This document shows, one piece after another, positions 6,540-15,015 of a stretch of DNA of 64,000 nt (positions within the stretch are counted from its first letter, which is position 1; each line of letters opens with the position of its first letter). The position numbers were made by a program, and so were the translations under genes. The stretch is taken from positions 2,604,001 to 2,668,000 of the forward strand of contig NZ_WKJQ01000001.1 of NCBI RefSeq assembly GCF_009674625.1, read 5' to 3'. This DNA comes from Haloferax marinum. Lineage in GTDB: Archaea > Halobacteriota > Halobacteria > Halobacteriales > Haloferacaceae. The notes under the pieces were generated by a model. That model was given only the letters and a program-made list of their open reading frames with translations, was not told the origin of the DNA and searched no databases.

Positions 6540-9500
6540 TCAGTCATCCTGGCGGTCTTCTGCTCCCCGCTGAAACGTCTGTCGACGCGATTTTCCTTCG
6601 TCGACGAGTTCGACCCGGTCGTCGCTGTGCACTTCTCGTGCGAGAGTGACGAACTCCGAGTCGTCCAGTATGCTCTCGACTCGCTCTGTGGCAGATTCGA
6701 CGTCGTCACCCGAGTCTCGATACACTGACTCGACCCGGCTAACGAGACCGTCGTACTGCTCTTTGTCGAGATACAAGGCGTACACGAGAACGTCGATTAC
6801 GTTCTCGATGGCGTCTGAGACGCCGTCGTCGACGCCGGATTCGACTACCGACCGAAGGTCGTCGACCAGTGACTCGAACGCAGCTGTGTGGTTCGTACTC
6901 GCTACCGGGAGCCCTTCGATGTACTTCTTCCCGTAGGAGTAGTATCCACCCCTGAACTGACTGCTCGTCTTTTGAACCATCCACTCCAGCAACCGAGAGT
7001 TCAGAACCGACAGGAGGTACTCGTGACTGATGTCTGCACTCTCTGGGAGACGTACTCCGTATCCACCTGCATTTCCACCTCCGACGAAGACGTAGGTGTC
7101 GTCGCGGTCTAACGCGAATTTAGACGCTTTGTTCAGCACAGAGGTCATAATCTTCTCGTCTGTGAACTGCGCGAGGTTCTTCGGATACGGATAATGCCAC
7201 CAGTGGTCTGGGTCGACGGCTGCACGTTCGAGGAGCACGTCTTTGTTCTCCGTCAAGTACGCGAACGCACGTGGATAGTTGGCTTCCAGTTCTTCTTTAC
7301 TGACCAACTCGACGTGGGGCCTCTCCTCGGTGTCCTCGATTCGATAGGGGAATAGTACGACCTTCGAGTGGGTGTTCGTGACCCATTTGTCGAACTCGTT
7401 CCCTTTCAGGAGAGGTTTCGTCACTCCCTTCTCGATTGTTACGCACTGGTCCAACGCCGACGAGTAGCAGACGAAGTGGTCGTCTAGTTCCGCTTCGATT
7501 TCCAGGACGTAGACCGGGTCTTTACTCGTCTGTATGCCAACGAATATCTTCTCTACGACGTCTCCCAAAGACGGGTACGACGACAATTCGCCTAGCAGTT
7601 CAGCTTCTGGTTTGGAGACGAACGCCCACGGCGTTTCACCCAGCGTCTCGTACGACGCCTCGAAACTCTGTACTCGCTCCGATGCTGCTTCGGTTCCAAT
7701 CTGCCTGATAGTCTCGGCTACCGAATCACCGATATCGCTCACTTCAGAGTACCGGATAGACTCGTTGTGGGCTGCAGTGAGGAACAAGATGAGGACGTAC
7801 GTAGAGATTCCCTCGAACACCTGCTGGTCTGTGAAGTCCACGAGTCGTTCGATAGACTGCTCTCTTGCGAGACGGCCGCGGAGTTTCGCGCCGTATCTCG
7901 ACTGAATCCACTTGTTCGTCATAATGAACGAGAGTCTCCCAGAGTCGCTTAGCAGACTCTCGCAGCGCTCGACGAACGGAATCGCGATGTCGTAATTGTA
8001 GTACGGTGTCTCGAACGTCGCAGCGTCGTTCAGGTACGTCACCAACGCTGGCTGACTCTGCTTCAGTTCTTGAATTCGAATGTAGGGTGGGTTTCCAACG
8101 ATTACGTCGAACCCGCCGTTCTGATACACGGACGCGAACTCGAGAGGCCAATGAAACGGACTGTACTCCGACAGCTCTGCGGTCGTGAACTCGGAGACAC
8201 CTGCTTCGGTAAACTGCGTGCAGAGTTCGTCGTCTAACTCCTCGCTGTGTGTCTCTATCAGTGCCTCTGCAGTTCTCCGTGCTTCTGTAGCCTCTCGACT
8301 ACACCTCGCAGTTCGGTGCCGGTCGACTGCTTCGATAACGTCGTCGTACAGTTCTTCGACGGTGGCCCCTGCACCCCGTCCCCCGTTCGCGGGTGGGATG
8401 ACATCTCCAGTACTCGCGTCTCCAGAACTCACTTCGCCCACGGTGGTGAATCCGACGAGCGAATTCCCTCGTCGAACGTTGAAGTCGATGTTGGGGAGGG
8501 GTTCGACCTCGTCGGGGTCGTCTTCGACGTCGGCGACTATCGACAACCAGAGGCGAAGCTTACAGACCTCGACTGCGCCCTCGTCGACGTCGACACCGTA
8601 GAGGTTGTTCAGAACGGCCGACCGTTTCGCGTACAGCGACACACCGCCTCCATCGCCGGTGAGTTCCGCTAACTCGTCTCGAGTTCGGGGGCCTAACTCC
8701 CGTCTCCTGTCTTCTGCCTCGAACTGCTGGAAGAACTCGAGACACTGTACGTAGATGTCCACGAGCACGTCCTGTGCGGCGAGCAGAAACGCACCACTCC
8801 CTACTGATGGGTCGAGAATACGCACCTCTTTCAGAACGTCGTGGTAGAGCGTTTCGACGTGCTTCGTCTCCACGCTCTCGGTCGGAAGCTGTCGGGTCAA
8901 CGTCTCTTCGTCGCCGACTGACGTCCGTTCGCCGCTGGCTTCGGTATTCGAGAAGCCGAACACGTCGTCGATACTCTCGTAGTCGGCATCGACAGCGTCG
9001 TCGAGTTGCTCGAGTAGATACGGGTGAATCGTCTGTCGGCACACGAACCCGGTGACGTCTTCCGGTGTGTAGTACGCCCCCATCTCTTTCTGGTTGACCG
9101 TCTGCTCGAAGATGTGGCCGAGAATGGCGGGCGAGAGGTTCTTCGGACCCCCGACGTCGAGTCGTTCGTCGAGGTTCCACCCCCACTCCGACAAGAAGTC
9201 CAGGATGTCGTCGAAGAGTTCGTTCGTCTCTTCGGCAGTGTCTCCGAGTTTCGCAGTCGGGAACGCCTCTTCGACCGGACTCTTGACGAACAGTCCACTG
9301 TTCAGGTACGGAATACTCCCGAAGTCGGGATTTTGCTCGTCTCCTGTGAGATAGTGGAAACACAGTGGTCGATAGAAGTTCTCGTATCGGTCTTCGCCGT
9401 CGCCAACGACCGTTCTGGGCTGTTCGTGTAGGTAGTTCGTGTTCCGGTCCAGCAGGCGTCTCTCCTGGATGAAGTAGAGGAACATCATCCGGTCGAGGAC

Positions 9501-10055
9501 GACCTGCACGTAGCGCCGTTTTTCCTCACTGCGGTCGTCGGGGATACCGGAGACCGCTTCGACGAGGTCAGTTCGGAGCTCCTCGAACTGTCGGTAGAAC
9601 GCTTCGACGACCTGCTTCGTGTCGTACAGCGTGTCGAAAATCGCTGCGGAAGAGCCGTATTCGACCGAGTTCAGTTTCGTCAGGACAGTCTGTTTCTCAC
9701 CGCTCGCACGTGTGAACTGATTTTTGGTGAACGAGAGTCTCTGGTACTCGATGCGGCCGTGACGGTGGCCATCCCACCCCGATGTCCGAGTGAGAAACGT
9801 GAACTCCTCGAAGTCGTTCGTCGCGACGAGGTTCGTGTGTCGGGTGTGACTGTCTGGCTTGTAGTCGGTCGCTGATTCGCCGTCCTCTGCGTCGACGAGC
9901 ACGACGAACTCGTCGTCAGCGAGTTGGAGGACGAGTTCGTTGCTTTCTCCGAGATTTGGACGCGGTATCAACCCGCGTTTCTCGAACGAGTTCGCGATGT
10001 CCTGTAGAGTGCTCCAGCCTGCGATGTCGTCCGCAGTAATCTGCTGGAGGGTCAT
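6540..10055 (-). CDS. Large Eco57I/type IIG-like restriction-modification protein (adenine methyltransferase with specificity domain)
   Basis: 1171 residues from ATG 10055; a TATA-like CTTCTTAAGAG at 10077-10087 puts transcription start at this ATG, so the frame's extension to 10181 is rejected. The AdoMet motif I is ILDPSVGSGAFLL (near residue 413), followed by NLYGVDVDEGAVEVCKLRLW, and motif IV is NPPYIR (near 653), typical of gamma-class N6-adenine methyltransferases of the Eco57I and PglX type. The C-terminal third (WAFVSKPEAELL..., ADISHEYLLSVLNSRLLEW, SSQFRGGYYSYGKKYIEGLPV) matches TaqI-like target-recognition domains. The N-terminal 200 residues would be the nuclease in a type IIG enzyme, but no clear PD-(D/E)xK is seen. 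No separate R or S gene is adjacent, so it is a stand-alone modifier or restrictor. Confidence 0.88.
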   Translation of the reverse strand: MTLQQITADDIAGWSTLQDIANSFEKRGLIPRPNLGESNELVLQLADDEFVVLVDAEDGESATDYKPDSHTRHTNLVATNDFEEFTFLTRTSGWDGHRHGRIEYQRLSFTKNQFTRASGEKQTVLTKLNSVEYGSSAAIFDTLYDTKQVVEAFYRQFEELRTDLVEAVSGIPDDRSEEKRRYVQVVLDRMMFLYFIQERRLLDRNTNYLHEQPRTVVGDGEDRYENFYRPLCFHYLTGDEQNPDFGSIPYLNSGLFVKSPVEEAFPTAKLGDTAEETNELFDDILDFLSEWGWNLDERLDVGGPKNLSPAILGHIFEQTVNQKEMGAYYTPEDVTGFVCRQTIHPYLLEQLDDAVDADYESIDDVFGFSNTEASGERTSVGDEETLTRQLPTESVETKHVETLYHDVLKEVRILDPSVGSGAFLLAAQDVLVDIYVQCLEFFQQFEAEDRRRELGPRTRDELAELTGDGGGVSLYAKRSAVLNNLYGVDVDEGAVEVCKLRLWLSIVADVEDDPDEVEPLPNIDFNVRRGNSLVGFTTVGEVSSGDASTGDVIPPANGGRGAGATVEELYDDVIEAVDRHRTARCSREATEARRTAEALIETHSEELDDELCTQFTEAGVSEFTTAELSEYSPFHWPLEFASVYQNGGFDVIVGNPPYIRIQELKQSQPALVTYLNDAATFETPYYNYDIAIPFVERCESLLSDSGRLSFIMTNKWIQSRYGAKLRGRLAREQSIERLVDFTDQQVFEGISTYVLILFLTAAHNESIRYSEVSDIGDSVAETIRQIGTEAASERVQSFEASYETLGETPWAFVSKPEAELLGELSSYPSLGDVVEKIFVGIQTSKDPVYVLEIEAELDDHFVCYSSALDQCVTIEKGVTKPLLKGNEFDKWVTNTHSKVVLFPYRIEDTEERPHVELVSKEELEANYPRAFAYLTENKDVLLERAAVDPDHWWHYPYPKNLAQFTDEKIMTSVLNKASKFALDRDDTYVFVGGGNAGGYGVRLPESADISHEYLLSVLNSRLLEWMVQKTSSQFRGGYYSYGKKYIEGLPVASTNHTAAFESLVDDLRSVVESGVDDGVSDAIENVIDVLVYALYLDKEQYDGLVSRVESVYRDSGDDVESATERVESILDDSEFVTLAREVHSDDRVELVDEGKSRRQTFQRGAEDRQDD

Positions 10056-10076
10056 ACTCCCTGAACGTCGCCTTAC

Positions 10077-10087
10077 TCTTAAGAAGG
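10077..10087 (-). promoter_or_regulatory. TATA box for the type IIG-like gene
   Basis: CTTCTTAAGAG on the minus strand is centred about 27 nt before ATG 10055, giving a leaderless transcript and deciding the start codon. Confidence 0.55.
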
Positions 10088-10250
10088 TGTGGGAACGAAC
10101 ACTTCGGAGTCCGGTGGTTTCGACCTCGTCGCTGGCTATCTGGCTTCGACTCTGAATCGGTCTCCGTTCGTCGTGAGCCACCTCCAGCGTTTAGGGTGCC
10201 GTCACAAACGGCGTTCTGCGTACTGTTGCATCACTCACGAGCACCGTGAT

Positions 10251-10264
10251 TTAGACTAGTCTAA
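10251..10264. promoter_or_regulatory. 14-bp perfect palindrome TTAGACTAGTCTAA, candidate operator of the metal ABC operon
   Basis: The perfect dyad TTAGAC-TA-GTCTAA lies 22 bp upstream of the TATA element CTATAT (10287-10292) of the metal-binding protein gene at 10320. Location and symmetry fit a dimeric DtxR/SirR/Zur-like metal sensor. It shares TTAG-N6-CTAA with the palindrome at 5511-5524. Confidence 0.6.
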
Positions 10265-10319
10265 TTTCAAACTTAGAGCAACACATCTATATGCTAGGTC
10301 GCGTCTTCTACAGGTAGTT

Positions 10320-11405
10320 ATGGCAGCCGAATCTATTTCGGAACGCGAACGAACTTTGTCGCGGCGGAGTGTACTCGCTGCAGGTGCCGGATTCGCGAGT
10401 TTCGGACTCGCTGGATGTCTCAGCGGTTCTGAGGGCACCGTGGGCAGTGGGGGTAGCTCGAACGCCGAAGAGTCAGAAGATGGTCCTGTCGTCGTCGCGT
10501 CGTTCTTCAGTTTCTACGATTTCGCGCGGAAGGTGGCGAAAGACACCCCAGTAACGCTGAAGAACCTGGTACCGACTGGCCTTCACGGCCACGGGTGGGA
10601 ACCCGACGCGAGCGTCACGCGGGACATCATCGAGGCGGACGCGTTCGTCCACGTCGGCGAAGAGTTCCAGCCGTGGGCGGACCGCGCGATTCAGACGCTC
10701 GAAGACGACGACGTAGACACCCAACTCATCAACGTCCGCGAGGGCGTCGAACTCGTCGAACTCGCTGCGAGCCTCGACCGAGAAGAAGAAGGCGTCGGTG
10801 AAAACCGCGGGAGAGACCCCCACTTCTGGCTCGACCCACAGCGCGCGAAGACGGCCGTCGACAACATCACGGAGGGCCTGGTCGAACTCGCACCCGAGTA
10901 CGAAGACACGTTCCGCGCGAACGCGTCGACGTACAAGACCGACGTTCTCGACCGAATCGACAGTGACTACCAGGACATCTTCGACAGAGCAGAGCGGAAA
11001 GTCGTCCAACTGGCCGCACACAACGCCTTCCAGTACATCGGCGTCCGCTACGGCGTCGAGATGCGGCCACTAGTGGTCAACCTCGCGGCGAGTGGCGACG
11101 TGAAACCGACCGACATCACGGAGGCGAAACGCGTCATCGACGAGAACGACATCAAGTACATCGGTGCCGGGGTCTTCGAGACGCGAAAACCGGCGAAGCA
11201 GTTGATCGCCGAGACGAACGTCGAAGCGTACTACCCTGTGACGCCGTACGCGGGCGTCCGTGAAGACTGGGTGGAGAACGACTGGGGGTACGAGGAGATT
11301 GCGTACAACATCAACATGCCGACGTTCGAGGTCGTCCTCGGCAACAAGTCGCCGGACGAAGTCGGCTACGATGGGTGGAGCGACGAGTGGAGAAACTTCG
11401 AATGA
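10320..11405 (+). CDS. znuA: Zinc/manganese ABC transporter, Tat-exported substrate-binding lipoprotein
   Basis: Binds the metal outside the membrane and delivers it to the permease at 12193. 361 residues. The Tat signal is RRSVLAAGAGFASFGLAGC with lipobox LAGC and lipidated Cys33, followed by a Ser/Gly/Asp linker. The cluster A-1 (ZnuA/TroA) fold shows as PTGLHGHGWEPDASV (His89, His91), VHVGEEFQPW (His111), DPHFWLDPQRAK and AAHNAFQYIGVRYG, giving the three-His site; the fourth ligand is probably in the C-terminal half. No His-rich loop, so Zn versus Mn cannot be decided; an acidic segment SLDREEEGVGENRGRDPH replaces it. First gene of a three-gene operon, its stop overlaps the next start. Confidence 0.92.
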   Translation: MAAESISERERTLSRRSVLAAGAGFASFGLAGCLSGSEGTVGSGGSSNAEESEDGPVVVASFFSFYDFARKVAKDTPVTLKNLVPTGLHGHGWEPDASVTRDIIEADAFVHVGEEFQPWADRAIQTLEDDDVDTQLINVREGVELVELAASLDREEEGVGENRGRDPHFWLDPQRAKTAVDNITEGLVELAPEYEDTFRANASTYKTDVLDRIDSDYQDIFDRAERKVVQLAAHNAFQYIGVRYGVEMRPLVVNLAASGDVKPTDITEAKRVIDENDIKYIGAGVFETRKPAKQLIAETNVEAYYPVTPYAGVREDWVENDWGYEEIAYNINMPTFEVVLGNKSPDEVGYDGWSDEWRNFE

Positions 11406-12196
11406 GTACGATGACTACCGCAAGGGACCCTACTGAAGAACAGGCCGAGTCGAAACTGGACGACGCCGTCGTCGAACTTTCGAACGTCGAATTCGGCTAC
11501 ACGGCCAGTCCAGTCGTCGAAGACATCTCGCTCCGCATCGACTCCGGTGAGTACGTCGCCGTCGTCGGCCCGAACGGGTCGGGGAAGTCGACACTGATGA
11601 AACTCATGTTGGGCCTCCTACGACCAGACGAGGGGACTGCGGCCATCTTCGGCGAACCATCACACGTCTTCGACGATGGCGCTCGAATCGGCTACGTCGC
11701 CCAGCACGCGAGCGCATCGAAGGAGATGCCGATTACGGTCCGCGAAGTCGTCCGGATGGGTCGCTTCCCACACGTCGGGTTCGGACGCCTCTCTGCCGAA
11801 GATAACCGAATCGTCGACGACGCGCTCGAGACCGTCGGCATGACGGCGTTCGCCAACCGGCGCGTGACCAAACTCTCGGGTGGCCAGCGCCAGCGAGCGT
11901 TTATCGCTCGGGCACTCGCGAGCGAGGCGGACCTGCTCGTGCTCGACGAACCGACCGTCGGCGTCGACGCCGAGTCGGTCGAAGCGTTCTACGACCTGCT
12001 CGCATCGCTCAACGAATCGGGAATCACCATCCTCCTCATCGAACACGACCTGAGCGCCGTCACCGAACACGCGGACCGCGTCGTCTGTCTCAACCGCGAG
12101 ATATACTTCGACGGCCCGACCGAGGAGTTCGTCGAGAGTGACGCCCTCGCTCGCGCGTTTGGCACGGCAGCGACGTTCGTGGGTACGAAAAGATGA
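11402..12196 (+). CDS. znuC: Zinc/manganese ABC transporter, ATP-binding protein
   Basis: Powers metal import. 264 residues from the ATG at 11402, which overlaps the stop of the binding-protein gene (ATGA). Walker A is GPNGSGKST (residues 56-64), Q loop GYVAQHAS, signature LSGGQRQR, Walker B LLVLDEPTVGVD and the switch histidine in LLIEHDLS. A 25-residue polar N-terminal extension precedes the domain. It ends with an ATGA overlap with the permease, so the three genes are translationally coupled. Confidence 0.94.
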   Translation: MSTMTTARDPTEEQAESKLDDAVVELSNVEFGYTASPVVEDISLRIDSGEYVAVVGPNGSGKSTLMKLMLGLLRPDEGTAAIFGEPSHVFDDGARIGYVAQHASASKEMPITVREVVRMGRFPHVGFGRLSAEDNRIVDDALETVGMTAFANRRVTKLSGGQRQRAFIARALASEADLLVLDEPTVGVDAESVEAFYDLLASLNESGITILLIEHDLSAVTEHADRVVCLNREIYFDGPTEEFVESDALARAFGTAATFVGTKR

Positions 12197-13206
12197 CGAC
12201 TGCGCTGTTCGTCGCGTTACAGACGGGTCTCTTGGACACGCTCCTCGCCCCGATGTACGGCTTCCTCGAGTTCTGGTACTGGCTGTTGACGCAGTTGTAC
12301 TACGTGACGGGACTCGAACTCATCAGCCCGCAGTACAAGTTCATGCACCGTGCCATCCTCGTCGGTCTCTGCATCGGCGTGATGGCCCCGCTCATCGGGA
12401 CGTTCCTCGTCCACCGCCAACTCGCGCTCATCGGTGACGCCCTCGCGCACACCGCATTCGCTGGCGTCGCCGTCGGGTTGTTCCTCAATGGCGTGTTGAG
12501 CCTCGGCGTCTCGCCGTACCTTACCGCAGTCGTCGTGGCCGTCATCGCCGCACTGCTCATCGAACTCATCTCAGAAGCGACCGACGCCTACAACGACGTC
12601 TCGATGGCTATCGTCCTCTCGACGGGATTCGCGCTCGGGACGGTCCTCATTAGCCTCAACGCCGGTGGCCTCGCAGTCGGTATCAACCAGTACCTCTTCG
12701 GGAACCTCTCGACCGTCTCGGCGGAGAACGCGGCCATCCTGTTGGTCCTCTTCGCTATCATCGTCGGCACCGTCGCGCTCACCCGGAACCAACTGCTCTA
12801 CGTCACCTTCGACGAGACGGCAGCAGCAGTCTCTGGACTCTCTGTCACGTGGTACAACCGCGTGATGGTCATGCTGACCGCGCTCGTCGTCGTCGGCGCG
12901 ATGCAGATCATGGGCGTCATCCTCGTCGCCGCCATGCTCGTCGTCCCCGTCGCTGGTGCGGCACAGGTGTCGCGGAGCTTCAACGAGTCGCTCCTCGTCT
13001 CCGTCGTCCTCGCCCAACTCGCCGTCCTCCTCGGTATCGGTGTGTCCTACTACGGTGAGGCAACTGCGGGTGGTGTCATCGTGCTGGTCGCCGTCGGCAT
13101 CTACGTCGTCACGATATTCGTCGGAAAACTGCAGGCACGCGTCCGTGAGGACACGGCACCGGAACTCGGGAGCATCGACGCCGGCGACACCCCCGGTTCT
13201 GACTGA
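12193..13206 (+). CDS. znuB: Zinc/manganese ABC transporter, permease
   Basis: 337 residues, ABC-3 family. About eight or nine hydrophobic helices run from residue 15 to 310. The conserved cytoplasmic coupling segments are visible, for example LIGDALAHTAFAGVAVG (about 80) and YVTFDETAAAVSGL, both signatures of ZnuB/TroC-type permeases. It is somewhat longer than bacterial ZnuB because of an extra N-terminal segment (residues 1-45, MYGFLEFWYWLLTQLYYVTG) and a polar tail. Start overlaps the ATPase stop (ATGA). Confidence 0.93.
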   Translation: MTTALFVALQTGLLDTLLAPMYGFLEFWYWLLTQLYYVTGLELISPQYKFMHRAILVGLCIGVMAPLIGTFLVHRQLALIGDALAHTAFAGVAVGLFLNGVLSLGVSPYLTAVVVAVIAALLIELISEATDAYNDVSMAIVLSTGFALGTVLISLNAGGLAVGINQYLFGNLSTVSAENAAILLVLFAIIVGTVALTRNQLLYVTFDETAAAVSGLSVTWYNRVMVMLTALVVVGAMQIMGVILVAAMLVVPVAGAAQVSRSFNESLLVSVVLAQLAVLLGIGVSYYGEATAGGVIVLVAVGIYVVTIFVGKLQARVREDTAPELGSIDAGDTPGSD

Positions 13207-13311
13207 CCAATCCGTCTTCTGCTGCTCGCTCGTCTCCTCACGTCGTCTCGCCTCGCTTCGTACAGTCTCGCCTCGCTTCGTACAACCTCCCCGCAGGTGG
13301 CGCACGAGGTC

Positions 13312-13338
13312 ATTTTGTATCGCAGTATTTGGTTTATC
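13312..13338 (-). repeat. 27-bp inverted repeat, left copy
   Basis: Read on the minus strand it is GATAAACC-A-AATACTGCGATACA-A-AAT, matching 18005-18031 (plus strand) at 25 of 27 positions. The two copies face each other across the zinc-ribbon gene and the whole gcv operon. The plus strand also reads GGTTTATC at 13331-13338, which could serve as a TATA for the gene at 13401. Confidence 0.75.
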
Positions 13339-13400
13339 TCCTCGTCGACTGCCGCCCACGAACCAATATCTTCAACAACGACCCCGACGGATTCGCTCGT

Positions 13401-13571
13401 ATGAGCGACCTCGAGATCGAACGCGACTGCCCGGTCTGTGACAACGACACGTTCTACCTCGCCGCCAGCATGATGATTCACCTCGGCAAGAAAACCAAGT
13501 GGCGCTGCACCGAGTGTGGCTACGGCTACATCCACATCACGGACGACGTAGAGACGTACGCGAAAGCGTAA
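13401..13571 (+). CDS. Small zinc beta-ribbon protein
   Basis: 56 residues. Two CxxC knuckles, CPVC (about 11-14) and CTEC (about 36-39), are separated by a basic linker (GKKTKWR), forming one zinc ribbon of the small-protein type common in haloarchaea. Haloarchaeal CPxC micro-proteins are usually cytoplasmic and regulatory, but the partner is unknown. It runs convergent with gcvPB, ending 22 bp from it. The ATG at 13401 is chosen because upstream codons fall in the repeat. Confidence 0.8.
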   Translation: MSDLEIERDCPVCDNDTFYLAASMMIHLGKKTKWRCTECGYGYIHITDDVETYAKA

Positions 13572-13593
13572 GCCGAAAAAGCAGCGTTTTCCG

Positions 13594-15015
13594 TTATTCG
13601 CTGTCGTCGAGCGATTGCCAGGAGAGTCGCGGGTTCCGGGCCGCAGACACCTGGTCGATACGCCGGGCACTGGTCTTCGAGGGCGCGGTTTCGAGTGCCT
13701 CGTCGGAGTCAGCGTACGCGGCGTTGAACGCGTGTGCTAAGTCGTCGAGCGACGCCTTGTCTTCGACTTCCGTGGGTTCGGTGAGCATCGCCTGTGAGAC
13801 GAGTTCGGGCCACTTCGTCGTCGGTGGGTGGACGCCGTAGTCGAGCATGCGCTTTGCGACGTCTGCTGCGTCGCGGTCACCGGACGTGGCCGCGAACTCG
13901 TGGTGGAACGGTCCGTACGGAACCTCGAGGTCGATCTGCGAGGCGAGATAGTTCGCGTTCAGCACGGCCTTCGCGCTGGCGTCTGCGAGGCCCGCGTCGC
14001 CGAGGCGGGCGATGTAGGCGTACGCCTTCACGAGGACGAGCCAGTTGCCGGCGAAGCCGTGAACCTTGCCAATCGTGGACTCGGGTTCGTACTGTTCGTA
14101 GCCGTGGGCCGTCTCGCGGACCATCGGACTCGGAAGATACTCGGCGAGTTCGTCTACGACACCGACTGGGCCAGCACCGGGACCACCACCGCCGTGTGGC
14201 GTGGCGAACGTCTTGTGGACGTTGTAGTGCATGATGTCGAAGCCCATGTCGCCGGGGCGGGCGCGTCCCAAGAGCGCGTTGAAGTTCGCGCCGTCGTAGT
14301 AGAGCAAGCCGCCCGCGTCGTGGACCATCTCCGATATCTCGACGATGTCTCGCTCGAACAACCCGAGGGTGTTCGGGTTGGTGAGCATGAGTGCGGCCGT
14401 CTCCTCGGAGATTGCGGCCTCCAGCGCCTCGATATCGACGCGGCCCTCCTCGTCAGAGGGGAGTTCGACCACGTCGTACCCGGCCATCGCGGCGGACGCG
14501 AAGTTCGTCCCGTGGGCGGACGCCGGGATGATAATCTCCGACCGGTCGTCGTCTCGGGCCTCGTGGTACGCCTTCGCGATGAGGATGCCGGTGAACTCGC
14601 CTGCAGCACCTGCTGGCGGTTGGAGCGTCACCGCGTCCATGCCACCGATGTCAGCGAGATACTCTTGGAGGCCGTGGAGCAAGCCGAGCGTCCCCTGAAT
14701 CGTCCGGTCAGACCGGTCGGGGTGGACGCCAGCGTTGGGGTCGGCGGCGACGTCTTCGGTGAACGACGGGTTGTACTTCATCGTACACGACCCGAGTGGG
14801 TACGGCCCCAGTTCGACGCTGTAGTTCATCTGCGAGAGGCGCGTGTAGTGACGCGCCAGTTGGGGCTCCGAGAGACCTGGGAGCGTGAGTTCGTCACGCG
14901 TCAGGTCGTCGGGGAGGACACCGTCTGCGTCGACTTCGACGGTGGTACTGTCCTTTTCGGACAGGAGCGGTTCGTAGACGTCTTCACGGCTGAATCGGGC
15001 TTGATCGAAGTTCAT
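13594..15015 (-). CDS. gcvPB: Glycine dehydrogenase (decarboxylating) subunit 2
   Basis: PLP-dependent P-protein half of the glycine cleavage system: decarboxylates glycine and passes the aminomethyl group to lipoyl-GcvH. 473 residues, usual for the split archaeal P-protein. The PLP lysine is in NVHKTFATPHGGGGPG (near residue 268), and the PLP-phosphate loop in SAHGTNFASA. PNTLGLFE and YYDGANFNALLGRARPGDMG are other P-protein signatures. Last gene of the gcvT-H-PA-PB operon; its ATG overlaps the stop of gcvPA by one base (TGATG), so the two halves of the heterotetramer are made together. Confidence 0.96.
   Translation of the reverse strand: MNFDQARFSREDVYEPLLSEKDSTTVEVDADGVLPDDLTRDELTLPGLSEPQLARHYTRLSQMNYSVELGPYPLGSCTMKYNPSFTEDVAADPNAGVHPDRSDRTIQGTLGLLHGLQEYLADIGGMDAVTLQPPAGAAGEFTGILIAKAYHEARDDDRSEIIIPASAHGTNFASAAMAGYDVVELPSDEEGRVDIEALEAAISEETAALMLTNPNTLGLFERDIVEISEMVHDAGGLLYYDGANFNALLGRARPGDMGFDIMHYNVHKTFATPHGGGGPGAGPVGVVDELAEYLPSPMVRETAHGYEQYEPESTIGKVHGFAGNWLVLVKAYAYIARLGDAGLADASAKAVLNANYLASQIDLEVPYGPFHHEFAATSGDRDAADVAKRMLDYGVHPPTTKWPELVSQAMLTEPTEVEDKASLDDLAHAFNAAYADSDEALETAPSKTSARRIDQVSAARNPRLSWQSLDDSE

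Noticed and set aside
10056-10181. 42-residue N-terminal extension of the type IIG-like protein
   Set aside because: Arg/Ser-rich and upstream of a good TATA for ATG 10055.
12571-13359. 262-codon minus-strand frame over the metal permease
   Set aside because: Shadow of znuB in the opposite strand; acidic because of codon bias, with no independent start signal.
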